Assembly: GCA_002840245.1 (NCBI GenBank)
Contig: PHAA01000017.1
Coordinates: 1 to 64,000, forward strand
Direction: 5' to 3'
Origin: Firmicutes bacterium HGW-Firmicutes-15
Lineage (GTDB): Bacteria > Bacillota > Syntrophomonadia > Syntrophomonadales > Syntrophomonadaceae
Length of the DNA: 64,000 nt
The translations under genes were made by a program, and so were the position numbers. Under the pieces are notes generated by a model. That model was not told the origin of the DNA. It saw only the letters and a list, made by a program, of their open reading frames with translations, and did not search any database. Every line of letters starts with the position of its first letter. Within the stretch, counting starts at the first letter, position 1. Of this stretch, positions 37,115 to 45,415 are shown in pieces.

Positions 37115-38161
37115 TTACTTATTGGACCAGATTCCGGGGTCAATGTTCCTGGCGCGCAGCCACTCAGCTGTCTTGCCCAATATCAAAACCGGTTTCGTCC
37201 TTATCATGGAGCAATCCCGGGCTCCGCTCATTAAAAAAACTGATTGAAGCTGGTATAATAAACTCTCGATTCTTCTATCCAGTTCATCCTGACCTTCATT
37301 TAAAAGGATTCTAAGGAACAATCCCGAAATTCCAACCATATCAGCCCCCATAGCAATAGCTTTAGCGATTTCGGCGGCGGTCCGAATCCCTCCTGAAGCT
37401 ACTATTCGAACAGGTAATTGCATGGCAGCTATTTCAGCTAGGCTTACTGCTGTAGGTATACCCCAATGATCCAATTGATGCTCAAACATTCCTTGGCGTT
37501 TATCCTCTATTGCCAGAAAATTAGTGCCTCCCTTGCCCCCGTTATCAAAAATTCTTACTCCTGCTGCAAATAGTTTTGCCACCGTTTCCTGCGAAAAACC
37601 AAAACCCACTTCTTTAGCAATTACTGGAACCGGACAGGCATCAACTATGCGGCTCACATTATCAATAATACCGCGAAAGTTTCGATCCCCCTCACCCATA
37701 GCTAACTCTTGCGGCACATTAAAGTGAAGCTGCAGGCCATCTGCCTCTATCATCTTTACTGCCTCACATGCCTGATGATAGCTGCTATTGGCCCCCAGGT
37801 TGGCCAGTATAATACCGTCTGGATTCATCTCGCGTACTATAGTAAAACTATCCCTTAGAGCAGGCTCTTCCATGGCTATGGTCATAGATCCAACCGCCAT
37901 AGCTAAGCCGAACTTATTGGCCATTGATGCTAAAATACGGTTAATATTCTTGGCTTGATCCGGTCCTCCGGTTAGAGCATTAATCAACAACGGGTAACGG
38001 ATCTTTTTACCTAGAAAATCGATCCGCAGGTCCATTTCTTCTAGATTCAGATCCGGTACAGAATCCTGCAATAGATAGACATCTTCAAATCCACTGCTGG
38101 CAGGACCATCAGCAGTATTCATAGCGAGGGACAAATGCTCTGCCTTACGCTTGTTTCTTAT
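37115..38161 (-). CDS. fni: Type 2 isopentenyl-diphosphate isomerase, apparent ATA start
   Basis: This FMN-dependent IPP/DMAPP isomerase has about 348 residues. Core motifs are present: NALTGG near residue 60, GSMTIAMEE, AKEVGFGFS, the glycine-rich DNGGKGGTNF, and VASGGIRTAAE near the FMN phosphate. The family needs an N-terminal basic RK..H motif for substrate and this is present (KRKAEHL), but it lies upstream of the first usable TTG (38134) and ATG. No ATG, GTG, TTG or CTG precedes it back to the in-frame stop. An ATA at 38161 sits 8 bases after GGGAGG, so I place the start there. It overlaps the mobA stop. Confidence 0.8.
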   Translation of the reverse strand: MRNKRKAEHLSLAMNTADGPASSGFEDVYLLQDSVPDLNLEEMDLRIDFLGKKIRYPLLINALTGGPDQAKNINRILASMANKFGLAMAVGSMTIAMEEPALRDSFTIVREMNPDGIILANLGANSSYHQACEAVKMIEADGLQLHFNVPQELAMGEGDRNFRGIIDNVSRIVDACPVPVIAKEVGFGFSQETVAKLFAAGVRIFDNGGKGGTNFLAIEDKRQGMFEHQLDHWGIPTAVSLAEIAAMQLPVRIVASGGIRTAAEIAKAIAMGADMVGISGLFLRILLNEGQDELDRRIESLLYQLQSVFLMSGARDCSMIRTKPVLILGKTAEWLRARNIDPGIWSNK

Positions 38162-38754
38162 GACTGATACCTCCCTGCAATTCGCTTTGCCATATTCAAT
38201 GCTTCCAGGTCATTTACATTAAGAAAAAGCTCCTCGACCAGACCAAACTTTTCCAACTCATTTCGATTTAATACCAGCGAGTTTAATTCCTCAAATATTC
38301 GAATTAACTTCACTTTATTATTTTCCAGACAGTTCGTTAATACAGGCAAACATTTTTTGCTATAGACGGCAGATAAGGGCTGGAGATAAGTGTCGATTTC
38401 TGGTACTACGCTGTCATAATCACCTAACTGGCTAAACATATATTCCACCAGTTCCATATTCATGAAAGGTACGTCGCAACCCAGAATGAATGACTGATCA
38501 TGCCGTGCATGGTATAGACCCGAGTGAATACCACTTACTGGGCCCATGCGCGGATAAATGTCTGTATATACCACCGGGCCGAGTCCACAATATAATTCGG
38601 GTTCATTGCTGATAATAATCGTTTCTTCAAAAAGCCCGGCAAATTTGTCAATAATAATATTTATCACCAACCTGCCGTCAATCTCGGCAAAAGCCTTGTT
38701 AAATTTCATACGTGAACTTTTGCCACCGGCCAGAATTACTCCGCTTGCTTTCAT
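38158..38754 (-). CDS. mobA: MobA-like molybdenum cofactor guanylyltransferase
   Basis: This nucleotidyltransferase has about 198 residues. The N-terminal signature ASGVILAGGKSSRMKFNKAF binds the nucleotide, and FILGCDVPFMN is the metal-binding LGCD-P motif. It attaches GMP to molybdopterin. The ATG at 38754 is the conservative start; a GTG lies five codons upstream. It overlaps the fni start. Why it pairs with an isoprenoid enzyme is not clear. Confidence 0.85.
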   Translation of the reverse strand: MKASGVILAGGKSSRMKFNKAFAEIDGRLVINIIIDKFAGLFEETIIISNEPELYCGLGPVVYTDIYPRMGPVSGIHSGLYHARHDQSFILGCDVPFMNMELVEYMFSQLGDYDSVVPEIDTYLQPLSAVYSKKCLPVLTNCLENNKVKLIRIFEELNSLVLNRNELEKFGLVEELFLNVNDLEALNMAKRIAGRYQS

Positions 38755-38813
38755 TAATATACCGCTCACTTTTTCTTAAAAATATGTTCCCCTCATATTT
38801 GCACTTTAGGCAT

Positions 38814-38838
38814 AGAAAAGGCTGCCTACCGGCAGCCT
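38814..38838 (-). terminator. Terminator after the FmdB-like gene
   Basis: AGGCTGCC (38819-38826) and GGCAGCCT (38831-38838) form an 8-bp stem with a TACC loop. On the minus strand it continues into UUUUCU. It lies 14 bases past the FmdB stop. Confidence 0.85.
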
Positions 38839-38851
38839 AAAACCTTGCCCC

Positions 38852-39055
38852 TCACCCGCCATTCCCCGCCGCTCTACAGCCTGAACACGAATCGGCAGGG
38901 GCTCCTCCTACCCTGGAGGTATTAAAAAAGGATACCAGTTGCTTTATAGTCTTAGCACCACATTTAGGGCACTTTGCCTTATCTTTATCCGCATTGGAAA
39001 TCATGAGGTCGAATTTATGTCCACATTCCTGGCATTCAAAGTCAAAAATAGGCAT
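38852..39055 (-). CDS. FmdB-family zinc ribbon protein
   Basis: This is a 67-residue protein. MPIFDFECQECGHKFD and KCPKCGAKT supply two CxxC pairs that make a zinc ribbon, and the Gly/Cys-rich tail ends SCSGCRAAGNGG with two more cysteines. The family is widespread and is annotated as a putative regulator. It is located just downstream of the IspH-S1 gene. Confidence 0.88.
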   Translation of the reverse strand: MPIFDFECQECGHKFDLMISNADKDKAKCPKCGAKTIKQLVSFFNTSRVGGAPADSCSGCRAAGNGG

Positions 39056-39078
39056 GCTTCTCCTCCCTTTCCTTTCTG

Positions 39079-41160
39079 CTATTGTTGATCTTCCTTCTCT
39101 ATATTATTCGAGTTATCATCGCCATTTTCCGTTTGTTCTTCTGGAGATTGATCCTGTTTGTCCAGGAAATCCTGAACCTCTTGATCATCGGCTTCAGTGA
39201 CAACTTCCTTTATAGATAAGCCAATTCTTTTCTCTTCCGGGTCAATACTGAGTATTTTCACCTGAACCTCCTGGTTGACGGTTACCACATCCTGTGGCTT
39301 CTCTACCCGACGATTGGCAAGCTGCGAAATGTGTACCAGACCATCAACACCAGGTTCAATTTCCACAAAAGCACCAAAGGGAGCTATTCTAACTACCTTG
39401 CCTCCAATAATATCGCCCTCACTATACTTTTCGAGCACAATTTCCCAAGGACTCTTTAAAAGCTTCTTGCGACTGAGCGAAACCCTTTGCTTTTCCCTAT
39501 CCAGAGCTAGGATGTAGATGTCTATTTCATCGCCTTCATTCAGGATGTTGGATGGGTGGCTGATTCTTACATGATCCATTTCTGATACATGCAACAATCC
39601 TTCAAAACCTCCCAAGTCAATAAAGGCTCCATAATCAACAATACGTTTTACCCGTCCTTTAATGGTCTGCCCTTCTTCGATGCTGGCCCAGAACTGCTCT
39701 TTGAGCTTGGAACGTTGTTCTTCTACCAATTGTTTGCGAGACAGCACAATCTGCGAACCTCTTTTTTTATGGCGGTTAAATTCAATAATTTTAAATTTAT
39801 ATGTTTTGCCAATATACTCATCAAGATTTTTAACATATCCGTCCTCAACATGCGAGGCAGGTAAGAAAGCCACTACCCCTACATCAACCAGCAGGCCGCC
39901 TTTAACACTGCCCACAACGGTTCCTTCCAGCAGACTTCCTTCTTGGAAACCTTCTTCCAATTTATCCATAGCCCTTTTAGAATCAACCTTTTTCTTGGAT
40001 AATAAAATGGTTCCATCATCATCCCATTTTAATACCAGCACTTCAAGCTCATCACCTATTTTAACCAGTTCTTTGGCTGAATTGACATCTTTAAATGACA
40101 TTTCTCGAAGAGGAATTATGCCTTCCGATTTGCCGCCTACATTCACCATAACCTCATCGTCTAGAACCTGGACAACTATGCCTTTTATCACATCCCCTTT
40201 TTCGGGAGTGGCAATGTCAGCCATTTCAGCTTCCATTTTGGCAAAACTTTCTTCATTGGCTGAATTTTCCTGTACCGGTGTTTCCTGAGCTAAATTTTCC
40301 TGGTTTTGCTCCTGAGGAGCGCCGTCATCAAACTCCGTCATCCTATCTAATACCTCCTTAATAATCCAGTCCGGAGTGGAAGCTCCTGCGGTAATCCCCA
40401 CCCTATTTACACCCGCCAGATATTCAGGTTTTAAATCTTGAGCGGACTGTATCTGCCAGGTTTTCACTCCGGTTTGTTGACACTCCCGTGTCAGGGTTTG
40501 GGTATTGGAACTGTTCTGGTCACCAATGACCAGCATTAAATCAACCTCTTGGCATAGTACCCTAGCTGACTCCTGTCTTTGTCGGGTAGCAGAACAAATG
40601 GTATTGAATACCCTTATTTCTTGAGATTTTAATAAAAGGGCAGACACTACAGCATAAAAATCTTTCTCATCTTTCGTGGTCTGGGAAATAATACCTAGTT
40701 TTTTGAGTCCAGTATATTCGCGAGCTTCATCCGGGTTGGCAATAACGGTGGCTTTATTATCACACCATCCCATTATTCCTTTCACCTCAGGGTGATCCAT
40801 GTCTCCAAAAACAACTATATCATAACCTTCACCCCTTAGTAATTCGGCCACTGCATGTACCCGCTTGACCAGGGGACAAGTGGCATCTTGGATCGGGCAG
40901 CCTTTTTCTTCCGCTTCGCGAATTATCTCGGGAGAAACTCCATGAGTTCTAATAATTACTCCAGTGTCAACATCACTAATATAATTGACAGCCTTTATGC
41001 CTTTTTCCTCAAAATAGCGTATGACCCCATCATTATGAACCAGCGGGCCTAATGTACACCAACTGCCATCTGCACGGCTGGCTTCTTCAGCAATATGAAA
41101 GGCTCTCCTGACTCCAGAACAAAACCCAGCCTTCTCAGCAAGCAGCACCTGCAATATCAT
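39079..41160 (-). CDS. ispH: IspH fused to S1 RNA-binding domains
   Basis: This 693-residue two-part protein begins with about 285 residues of 4-hydroxy-3-methylbut-2-enyl diphosphate reductase, the last MEP-pathway step. Its three Fe-S cysteine motifs are FCSGVRRAF, DATCPLV and TICSATRQRQ. An acidic linker follows, then four S1 motifs starting at about residues 325, 412, 497 and 580 (for example GQTIKGRVKRIVDYGAFIDLGGFEGLLHVSEM, given here in part). Such fusions are known in Clostridia, where the S1 part is a ribosomal S1-like protein. The tail is acidic. It lies between plsC and the FmdB gene. Confidence 0.95.
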   Translation of the reverse strand: MILQVLLAEKAGFCSGVRRAFHIAEEASRADGSWCTLGPLVHNDGVIRYFEEKGIKAVNYISDVDTGVIIRTHGVSPEIIREAEEKGCPIQDATCPLVKRVHAVAELLRGEGYDIVVFGDMDHPEVKGIMGWCDNKATVIANPDEAREYTGLKKLGIISQTTKDEKDFYAVVSALLLKSQEIRVFNTICSATRQRQESARVLCQEVDLMLVIGDQNSSNTQTLTRECQQTGVKTWQIQSAQDLKPEYLAGVNRVGITAGASTPDWIIKEVLDRMTEFDDGAPQEQNQENLAQETPVQENSANEESFAKMEAEMADIATPEKGDVIKGIVVQVLDDEVMVNVGGKSEGIIPLREMSFKDVNSAKELVKIGDELEVLVLKWDDDGTILLSKKKVDSKRAMDKLEEGFQEGSLLEGTVVGSVKGGLLVDVGVVAFLPASHVEDGYVKNLDEYIGKTYKFKIIEFNRHKKRGSQIVLSRKQLVEEQRSKLKEQFWASIEEGQTIKGRVKRIVDYGAFIDLGGFEGLLHVSEMDHVRISHPSNILNEGDEIDIYILALDREKQRVSLSRKKLLKSPWEIVLEKYSEGDIIGGKVVRIAPFGAFVEIEPGVDGLVHISQLANRRVEKPQDVVTVNQEVQVKILSIDPEEKRIGLSIKEVVTEADDQEVQDFLDKQDQSPEEQTENGDDNSNNIEKEDQQ

Positions 41161-41210
41161 ACACCCCGTTATATTAATTTCGTATTCATGTTCGATAATC
41201 CTTCTTTATT

Positions 41211-41798
41211 TTATAAAAGCTGGTTTATTTTATCCATAATATCACTGCTCAACTGTTCTAGAGTGGCAGAATTCACCTTCTGGCCTTGGTATTCATCCAA
41301 ATAAATAGCATCGCCCACTTTAACCATCAAAGGCCTGAACCATCCCCAGGGCAGATTACAATTGGTTCCTATACAGGCCACTGGTACAATTGGAGATCCT
41401 GATTTAAGAGCAATCATAGCAACACCTGACTGGGCTTTCATTTCCTCCCCGGTCTTGTTCCGCGCGCCCTCGGGGAATATGCCTAAAACATGGCCCTCTT
41501 CCAATACCTTCAGGGCTCGTCGTATAGCATTTCTATCGGGAGTACCCTTTTTCACCGGAAAAGCATTTAATTTAGTAAAAAATTTGTCAGATATCCTGTA
41601 TTTAAATAACTGCGCCTTTCCCATAAAATGGATGGGACGTTTCAAAACCAGAGCCACCACAATCGGATCCCAATTGCTGACATGATTGGCAGCGATGATA
41701 ACCGGCCCTGATATGGGCAGTTTATCATTGCCCTCCGACTTCAGTCCAAGAAAAAAAAATATAAAACGCAGTAATGCCTTAACAGCAGCATATAGCAT
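41211..41798 (-). CDS. plsC: 1-acyl-sn-glycerol-3-phosphate acyltransferase
   Basis: This is a 195-residue membrane-associated acyltransferase forming phosphatidic acid. The catalytic HX4D motif is visible as NHVSNWD, followed by KAQLF and FPEGARNKTG, then VACIGTN. The ATG at 41798 is chosen because GGGAGG precedes it; the longer TTG start would overlap cmk. It follows cmk by one base and precedes ispH, an order common in Firmicutes. Confidence 0.93.
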   Translation of the reverse strand: MLYAAVKALLRFIFFFLGLKSEGNDKLPISGPVIIAANHVSNWDPIVVALVLKRPIHFMGKAQLFKYRISDKFFTKLNAFPVKKGTPDRNAIRRALKVLEEGHVLGIFPEGARNKTGEEMKAQSGVAMIALKSGSPIVPVACIGTNCNLPWGWFRPLMVKVGDAIYLDEYQGQKVNSATLEQLSSDIMDKINQLL

Positions 41799-41799
41799 C

Positions 41800-42462
41800 C
41801 TAACCCTCCCCAATTATGGAGAGTATATGTGCCAATACCTCATCAGCGGTGCGTTCGCTGGTATCAATCACTATAGAATCAACTAGTATTTTTAGGGCGC
41901 CTACTTCCCTTTCAGAATCCATTCGATCACGTTTCTGCATATCTTCCTCAATTACATTTTTATCAATATAGTAGCCCTGGCTTTCCATTTCCATTGCCCT
42001 TCTTTGAGCTCTCTCCTGAAGTCCGGCAGTAAGAAAAAACTTGAATTCAGCATCAGGTAAAACCTGCTCTCCTATATCGCGCCCATCCATAATAACATTA
42101 CTAGTCTGTGCCATGTTCTGTTGTTTTTTTACCATTATTTCTCTAACCTGAGGATGAGAGGCCACTATGGAAACCTCAGAGTTAACCTCAGGAGAACGAA
42201 TCGCGTCAGTAATATCTTCCCCATCACAGAACACTCCCTGAATGCCCGCTCTCGATTCAAAGTGTATATTTATGGAATTAGCCAGTGCACAAAGGGCGGG
42301 ATCGTCATGTAGATTTATGCCTCTTTGTTGAGCCCTTAAGGTCAATGCCCTGTACATAGCACCGGTATCAATGTAAACAAAACCCAAGTCCCGAGCCAAC
42401 ACTCGGGATAAAGTACTCTTGCCCGCACCAGCAGGACCATCAATAGCAATTTTCATCTCCAT
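41800..42462 (-). CDS. cmk: Cytidylate kinase
   Basis: This 220-residue (d)CMP kinase has P-loop IDGPAGAGKSTLSR, the CMP-binding DTGAMYRALT, and DGRDIGEQVLPDA in the NMP region, with LID-type arginines near RRAMEME. It phosphorylates CMP for nucleotide and lipid synthesis. The first gene of a cmk-plsC-ispH unit. Two in-frame ATGs lie two codons apart. Confidence 0.95.
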   Translation of the reverse strand: MEMKIAIDGPAGAGKSTLSRVLARDLGFVYIDTGAMYRALTLRAQQRGINLHDDPALCALANSINIHFESRAGIQGVFCDGEDITDAIRSPEVNSEVSIVASHPQVREIMVKKQQNMAQTSNVIMDGRDIGEQVLPDAEFKFFLTAGLQERAQRRAMEMESQGYYIDKNVIEEDMQKRDRMDSEREVGALKILVDSIVIDTSERTADEVLAHILSIIGEG

Positions 42463-42607
42463 ACCTACCTAGAAATAGTCTTTTATATTCTAACATAGTG
42501 ATTAATTATATTAAAGCAAATGAGTATTATTGGCAGAATAGCAAGCTTTCATATTTTGATTGGGTGAATGATTCTTCCGCTAATGTCTGCTGACATTGCA
42601 GGTATTT

Positions 42608-42793
42608 TTATATCCTGGTCAGAGCATTTTTTATTGCAGTTTCAATTCCACCAATATTAAAAATTAGAGCAATCATAATTATTAAAACCAGTATCAGTAG
42701 TATATTGTTCTGCCTGCGCATTTTATCAGGATTTTTCTCTTTTTTTCGAGAATACAACCATGATTCGGGATCCTGATCACGTCTTTTTCGCAT
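42608..42793 (-). CDS. Small single-pass membrane protein (61 residues)
   Basis: This 61-residue protein has a strongly basic N terminus (MRKRRDQDPESWLYSRKKEK) and one hydrophobic helix at about residues 30-50 (ILLILVLIIMIALIF). The topology suggests the N terminus lies inside the cell. AAGGAG precedes the ATG. I do not recognise the family. It could be a small membrane regulator. It lies about 145 bases upstream of cmk on the same strand. Confidence 0.68.
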   Translation of the reverse strand: MRKRRDQDPESWLYSRKKEKNPDKMRRQNNILLILVLIIMIALIFNIGGIETAIKNALTRI

Positions 42794-43003
42794 AGGGTTG
42801 TCTCCTTATTATAATCATTTGTACGATTTGCACCTTCGATTTGTATTATAACTAAAAAAGGGTGATAATGGTAATGGTAAAGCACCTTATCTAAGCTACT
42901 GATGGCAACCGCCACAGTAATTTGAATGAAAATATTTCTTGAACATCTGTTAAAAATTCGCTAGTCTAATTAGTATATTGATTATCGTAAGGAGTTGTTT
43001 TAA

Positions 43004-43444
43004 TTGTCGGAGACAAAAAACTTTAAACTAAATTTCCTAAGGCAGGAACAGCATCTCATGCTCCCTACCCTCACTTCTATTGTTCTAACCCAAAACCTTT
43101 ATGATGTTTTGTTCCAATACCTGGTCACTGAAGAAAAAGAAGCACAACTCAAGAAGATTATTGACATGTTGGAAAAACATATCAAACGCAAAGACCAGGC
43201 TCCTTTTTCCATGCCCATAGCCTCACTGGAATTTTTAGATGAAGGATTAGAAGAGCTGAGAATGTTGAACTGGATGGAGATTCCGGTAGCTGTTTTCCAA
43301 ATATCGCTGGATGATAATATAGAGGAAGATGCCTACGAGGATGAACTTGAGAAGATCTTAAACTGGATGGAAAATTTAATGATCTTTAGCAGACCTGAAC
43401 AAAACGACCTGATCTGGGTTTATCCGTTTCATCTAGTGAGATAA
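43004..43444 (+). CDS. Unknown protein upstream of rubrerythrin
   Basis: This 146-residue soluble protein is strongly acidic in its C-terminal half (DDNIEEDAYEDELEKILNWM) with lysine-rich helix in the middle (EEKEAQLKKIIDMLEKHIKRK). No cysteine motif or membrane helix is seen. A TTG start is supported by AAGGAG 9 bases upstream. It lies 52 bases before the rubrerythrin gene on the same strand. I do not recognise a family. Confidence 0.75.
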   Translation: MSETKNFKLNFLRQEQHLMLPTLTSIVLTQNLYDVLFQYLVTEEKEAQLKKIIDMLEKHIKRKDQAPFSMPIASLEFLDEGLEELRMLNWMEIPVAVFQISLDDNIEEDAYEDELEKILNWMENLMIFSRPEQNDLIWVYPFHLVR

Positions 43445-43496
43445 GGTGCTGTCAATATTGGCATAGGATACGATATATTAGAAGGAGGCATTAAAG

Positions 43497-44036
43497 ATGG
43501 ATTTAAAAGGTTCAAAAACGGAAGAAAATCTATGGAAAGCCTTTGCCGGTGAATCTCAGGCCAGAAACAAGTATGACTTTTTCGCCAGCCAGGCTAAAAA
43601 GGAAGGCTATGAACAGATTTCAGGTATTTTGAGCGAAACTGCACTTAATGAAAAGGAACATGCCAAACGCTTTTATCAGCTACTAATGGGAGGCTATGTT
43701 CATCCCACTGAAGAAAACCTTCTTGCAGCTGCAGATGGAGAGAATGAAGAACATACTGTGTTATACCGCGAGTTCGAAAAAACCGCACGAGAAGAAGGCT
43801 TTGATGAAATCGCTGATGTGATAAAAGAAATTGCCGAGGTAGAAGAAGAGCATGAAAAAAGGTATCGCAAATTATTGGATAACATAAAACGCAATACCGT
43901 TTTCAGAAGACCATCCCCGGTTAAATGGAAGTGCAGAAACTGTGGTTATGTCCACGAAGGAGTAGAACCACCTGAAATATGTCCCGCTTGTGCTCATCCT
44001 AGAGCCTACTATGAAGTACTGGCAGAGAATTACTAG
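43497..44036 (+). CDS. Rubrerythrin
   Basis: This is a 179-residue non-haem iron peroxidase that protects anaerobes from hydrogen peroxide. The four-helix diiron domain has GESQARNKYDFFA, LNEKEHAKRF and a second EVEEEHEKRY pair. A C-terminal rubredoxin-like domain (about 142-175) binds iron through CRNCGYVH and CPACAHP. GGAGG precedes the ATG. Confidence 0.96.
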   Translation: MDLKGSKTEENLWKAFAGESQARNKYDFFASQAKKEGYEQISGILSETALNEKEHAKRFYQLLMGGYVHPTEENLLAAADGENEEHTVLYREFEKTAREEGFDEIADVIKEIAEVEEEHEKRYRKLLDNIKRNTVFRRPSPVKWKCRNCGYVHEGVEPPEICPACAHPRAYYEVLAENY

Positions 44037-44056
44037 GATAAATATTAACAATGCTT

Positions 44057-44084
44057 GCCGGTCACTTACTGACCGGCTTCGTTT
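44057..44084 (+). terminator. Terminator after rubrerythrin
   Basis: GCCGGTCA and TGACCGGC form an 8-bp stem with a 5-base loop, followed by TTCGTTTT. It lies 20 bases past the stop. Confidence 0.85.
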
Positions 44085-44150
44085 TCACCTGAATTTTGGA
44101 GATAATCTATAGTACCAAACCAATGTCACATCATTAATTTTCTACGAAAC

Positions 44151-44180
44151 TTGACTTTAATAATTGTATTCATGTTATAT
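44151..44180 (+). promoter_or_regulatory. Candidate promoter for ilvE
   Basis: TTGACT (44151-44156) and TTATAT (44175-44180) are 18 bases apart, about 72 bases before the ilvE start. A second -10-like TATAGT lies near 44211. No T-box or BCAA leader could be recognised. Confidence 0.5.
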
Positions 44181-44252
44181 GCACTTTAATTATTGTTCAA
44201 AGTTGTGTATAGTATGGCAAACAAGATTTTATAGAAAGGGGTTTAAACAATC

Positions 44253-45314
44253 ATGTCTATAAAGATTGAAAAAACGTTAACACCAAAGCAAAAACCTAAT
44301 CAGAATGAACTTGGGTTCGGGGAGTATTTTACTGATCACATGTTCATTATGGACTACACCGAGGGTAAAGGTTGGCATGATGCGAGAATAATACCCTATG
44401 CACCCTTGATGATTGACCCGGCTACGATGGTCCTTCATTATGGACAAGCGGTATTTGAAGGACTTAAGGCTTACCAAGCCGAGGACGGACGAGTTCTATT
44501 ATTCAGACCCCATCAGAATATGGAAAGGATTAACATATCCAATGATCGGCTCTGTATTCCTTCGGTTGATATTGATTTTACGGTTGAGGCTCTTAGGGCT
44601 ATTGTTAGAGAAGACCAAGACTGGATACCCAAAGCAGAAGGTACCTCATTGTATCTAAGACCTTTTATTATTGCAACAGATCCATACCTGGGAGTGAGAC
44701 CCTCCAATACCTACCAGTTCATTATTATAATGTCTCCAGTTGGTGCCTACTACCCAGAAGGCATTAATCCTGTAAAGATATATGTTGAAAGCAAATACGT
44801 TCGGGCGGTTTTAGGTGGACTAGGATTTACCAAGACTCCGGGCAATTATGCTGCCAGCCTTAAGGCTCAGGTGGAAGCAAAGGACAAAGGTTACACCCAG
44901 GTTTTATGGCTTGATGGTGTGGAGAAGAAGTACATAGAAGAGGTCGGTACTATGAACGTATTCTTCGTGATTGACGATGAAGTTATAACCCCGTCATTAG
45001 AAGGTAGTATTCTTGCAGGGATAACGCGTGATTCTACCATTGCATTATTGAAAGACTGGGGGGTTAAAGTCACTGAAAGAAGAATTTCCATCCAGGAACT
45101 ATATGATGCTCATGCCAGAGGCAGTTTGAAAGAGGCTTTTGGTACTGGAACTGCGGCCGTAATCTCGCCTATTGGAGAGTTGAACTGGGATGGAAATCAA
45201 ATTTTAATCAACGATGGAAACATTGGTGATTTGTCTGCCCGAATTTACGATACTATAACCGGCGTACAGAATGGTTCTCTGAAGGACCAGTTCGGATGGA
45301 CGGTTGAAGTATAG
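44253..45314 (+). CDS. ilvE: Branched-chain amino acid aminotransferase
   Basis: This is a 353-residue PLP enzyme of fold type IV. It transfers amino groups to or from the 2-oxo acids of valine, leucine and isoleucine. The PLP lysine lies in LGGLGFTKTPGNYAAS, and EVGTMNVFFV and GTGTAAVISP are the cofactor-phosphate region. LHYGQAVFEGLKAY is the N-terminal substrate loop. AAAGGGG precedes the ATG. It stands alone with its own promoter and terminator. Confidence 0.95.
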   Translation: MSIKIEKTLTPKQKPNQNELGFGEYFTDHMFIMDYTEGKGWHDARIIPYAPLMIDPATMVLHYGQAVFEGLKAYQAEDGRVLLFRPHQNMERINISNDRLCIPSVDIDFTVEALRAIVREDQDWIPKAEGTSLYLRPFIIATDPYLGVRPSNTYQFIIIMSPVGAYYPEGINPVKIYVESKYVRAVLGGLGFTKTPGNYAASLKAQVEAKDKGYTQVLWLDGVEKKYIEEVGTMNVFFVIDDEVITPSLEGSILAGITRDSTIALLKDWGVKVTERRISIQELYDAHARGSLKEAFGTGTAAVISPIGELNWDGNQILINDGNIGDLSARIYDTITGVQNGSLKDQFGWTVEV

Positions 45315-45338
45315 GATAATAACTAAAGTTAATTAGGG

Positions 45339-45374
45339 ATGGCCGTGGTTTAAAAACCACGGCCATCGTTATTT
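45339..45374 (+). terminator. Terminator after ilvE
   Basis: ATGGCCGTGGTTT and AAACCACGGCCAT form a 13-bp perfect stem with a 2-base gap, then CGTTATTTT. It lies 24 bases after the stop. Confidence 0.85.
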
Positions 45375-45415
45375 TCTGTGCAACTAACCCAAAAGACACA
45401 GGAACGAAATAACTC

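Noticed and set aside
39662-40288. A 208-codon open frame on the plus strand
   Set aside because: It is a Ser/Thr-rich shadow opposite the S1 domains of the IspH fusion.
44091-44252. A T-box or amino-acid leader before ilvE
   Set aside because: No T-box sequence and no leader peptide with runs of branched-chain codons could be seen; only a candidate promoter.
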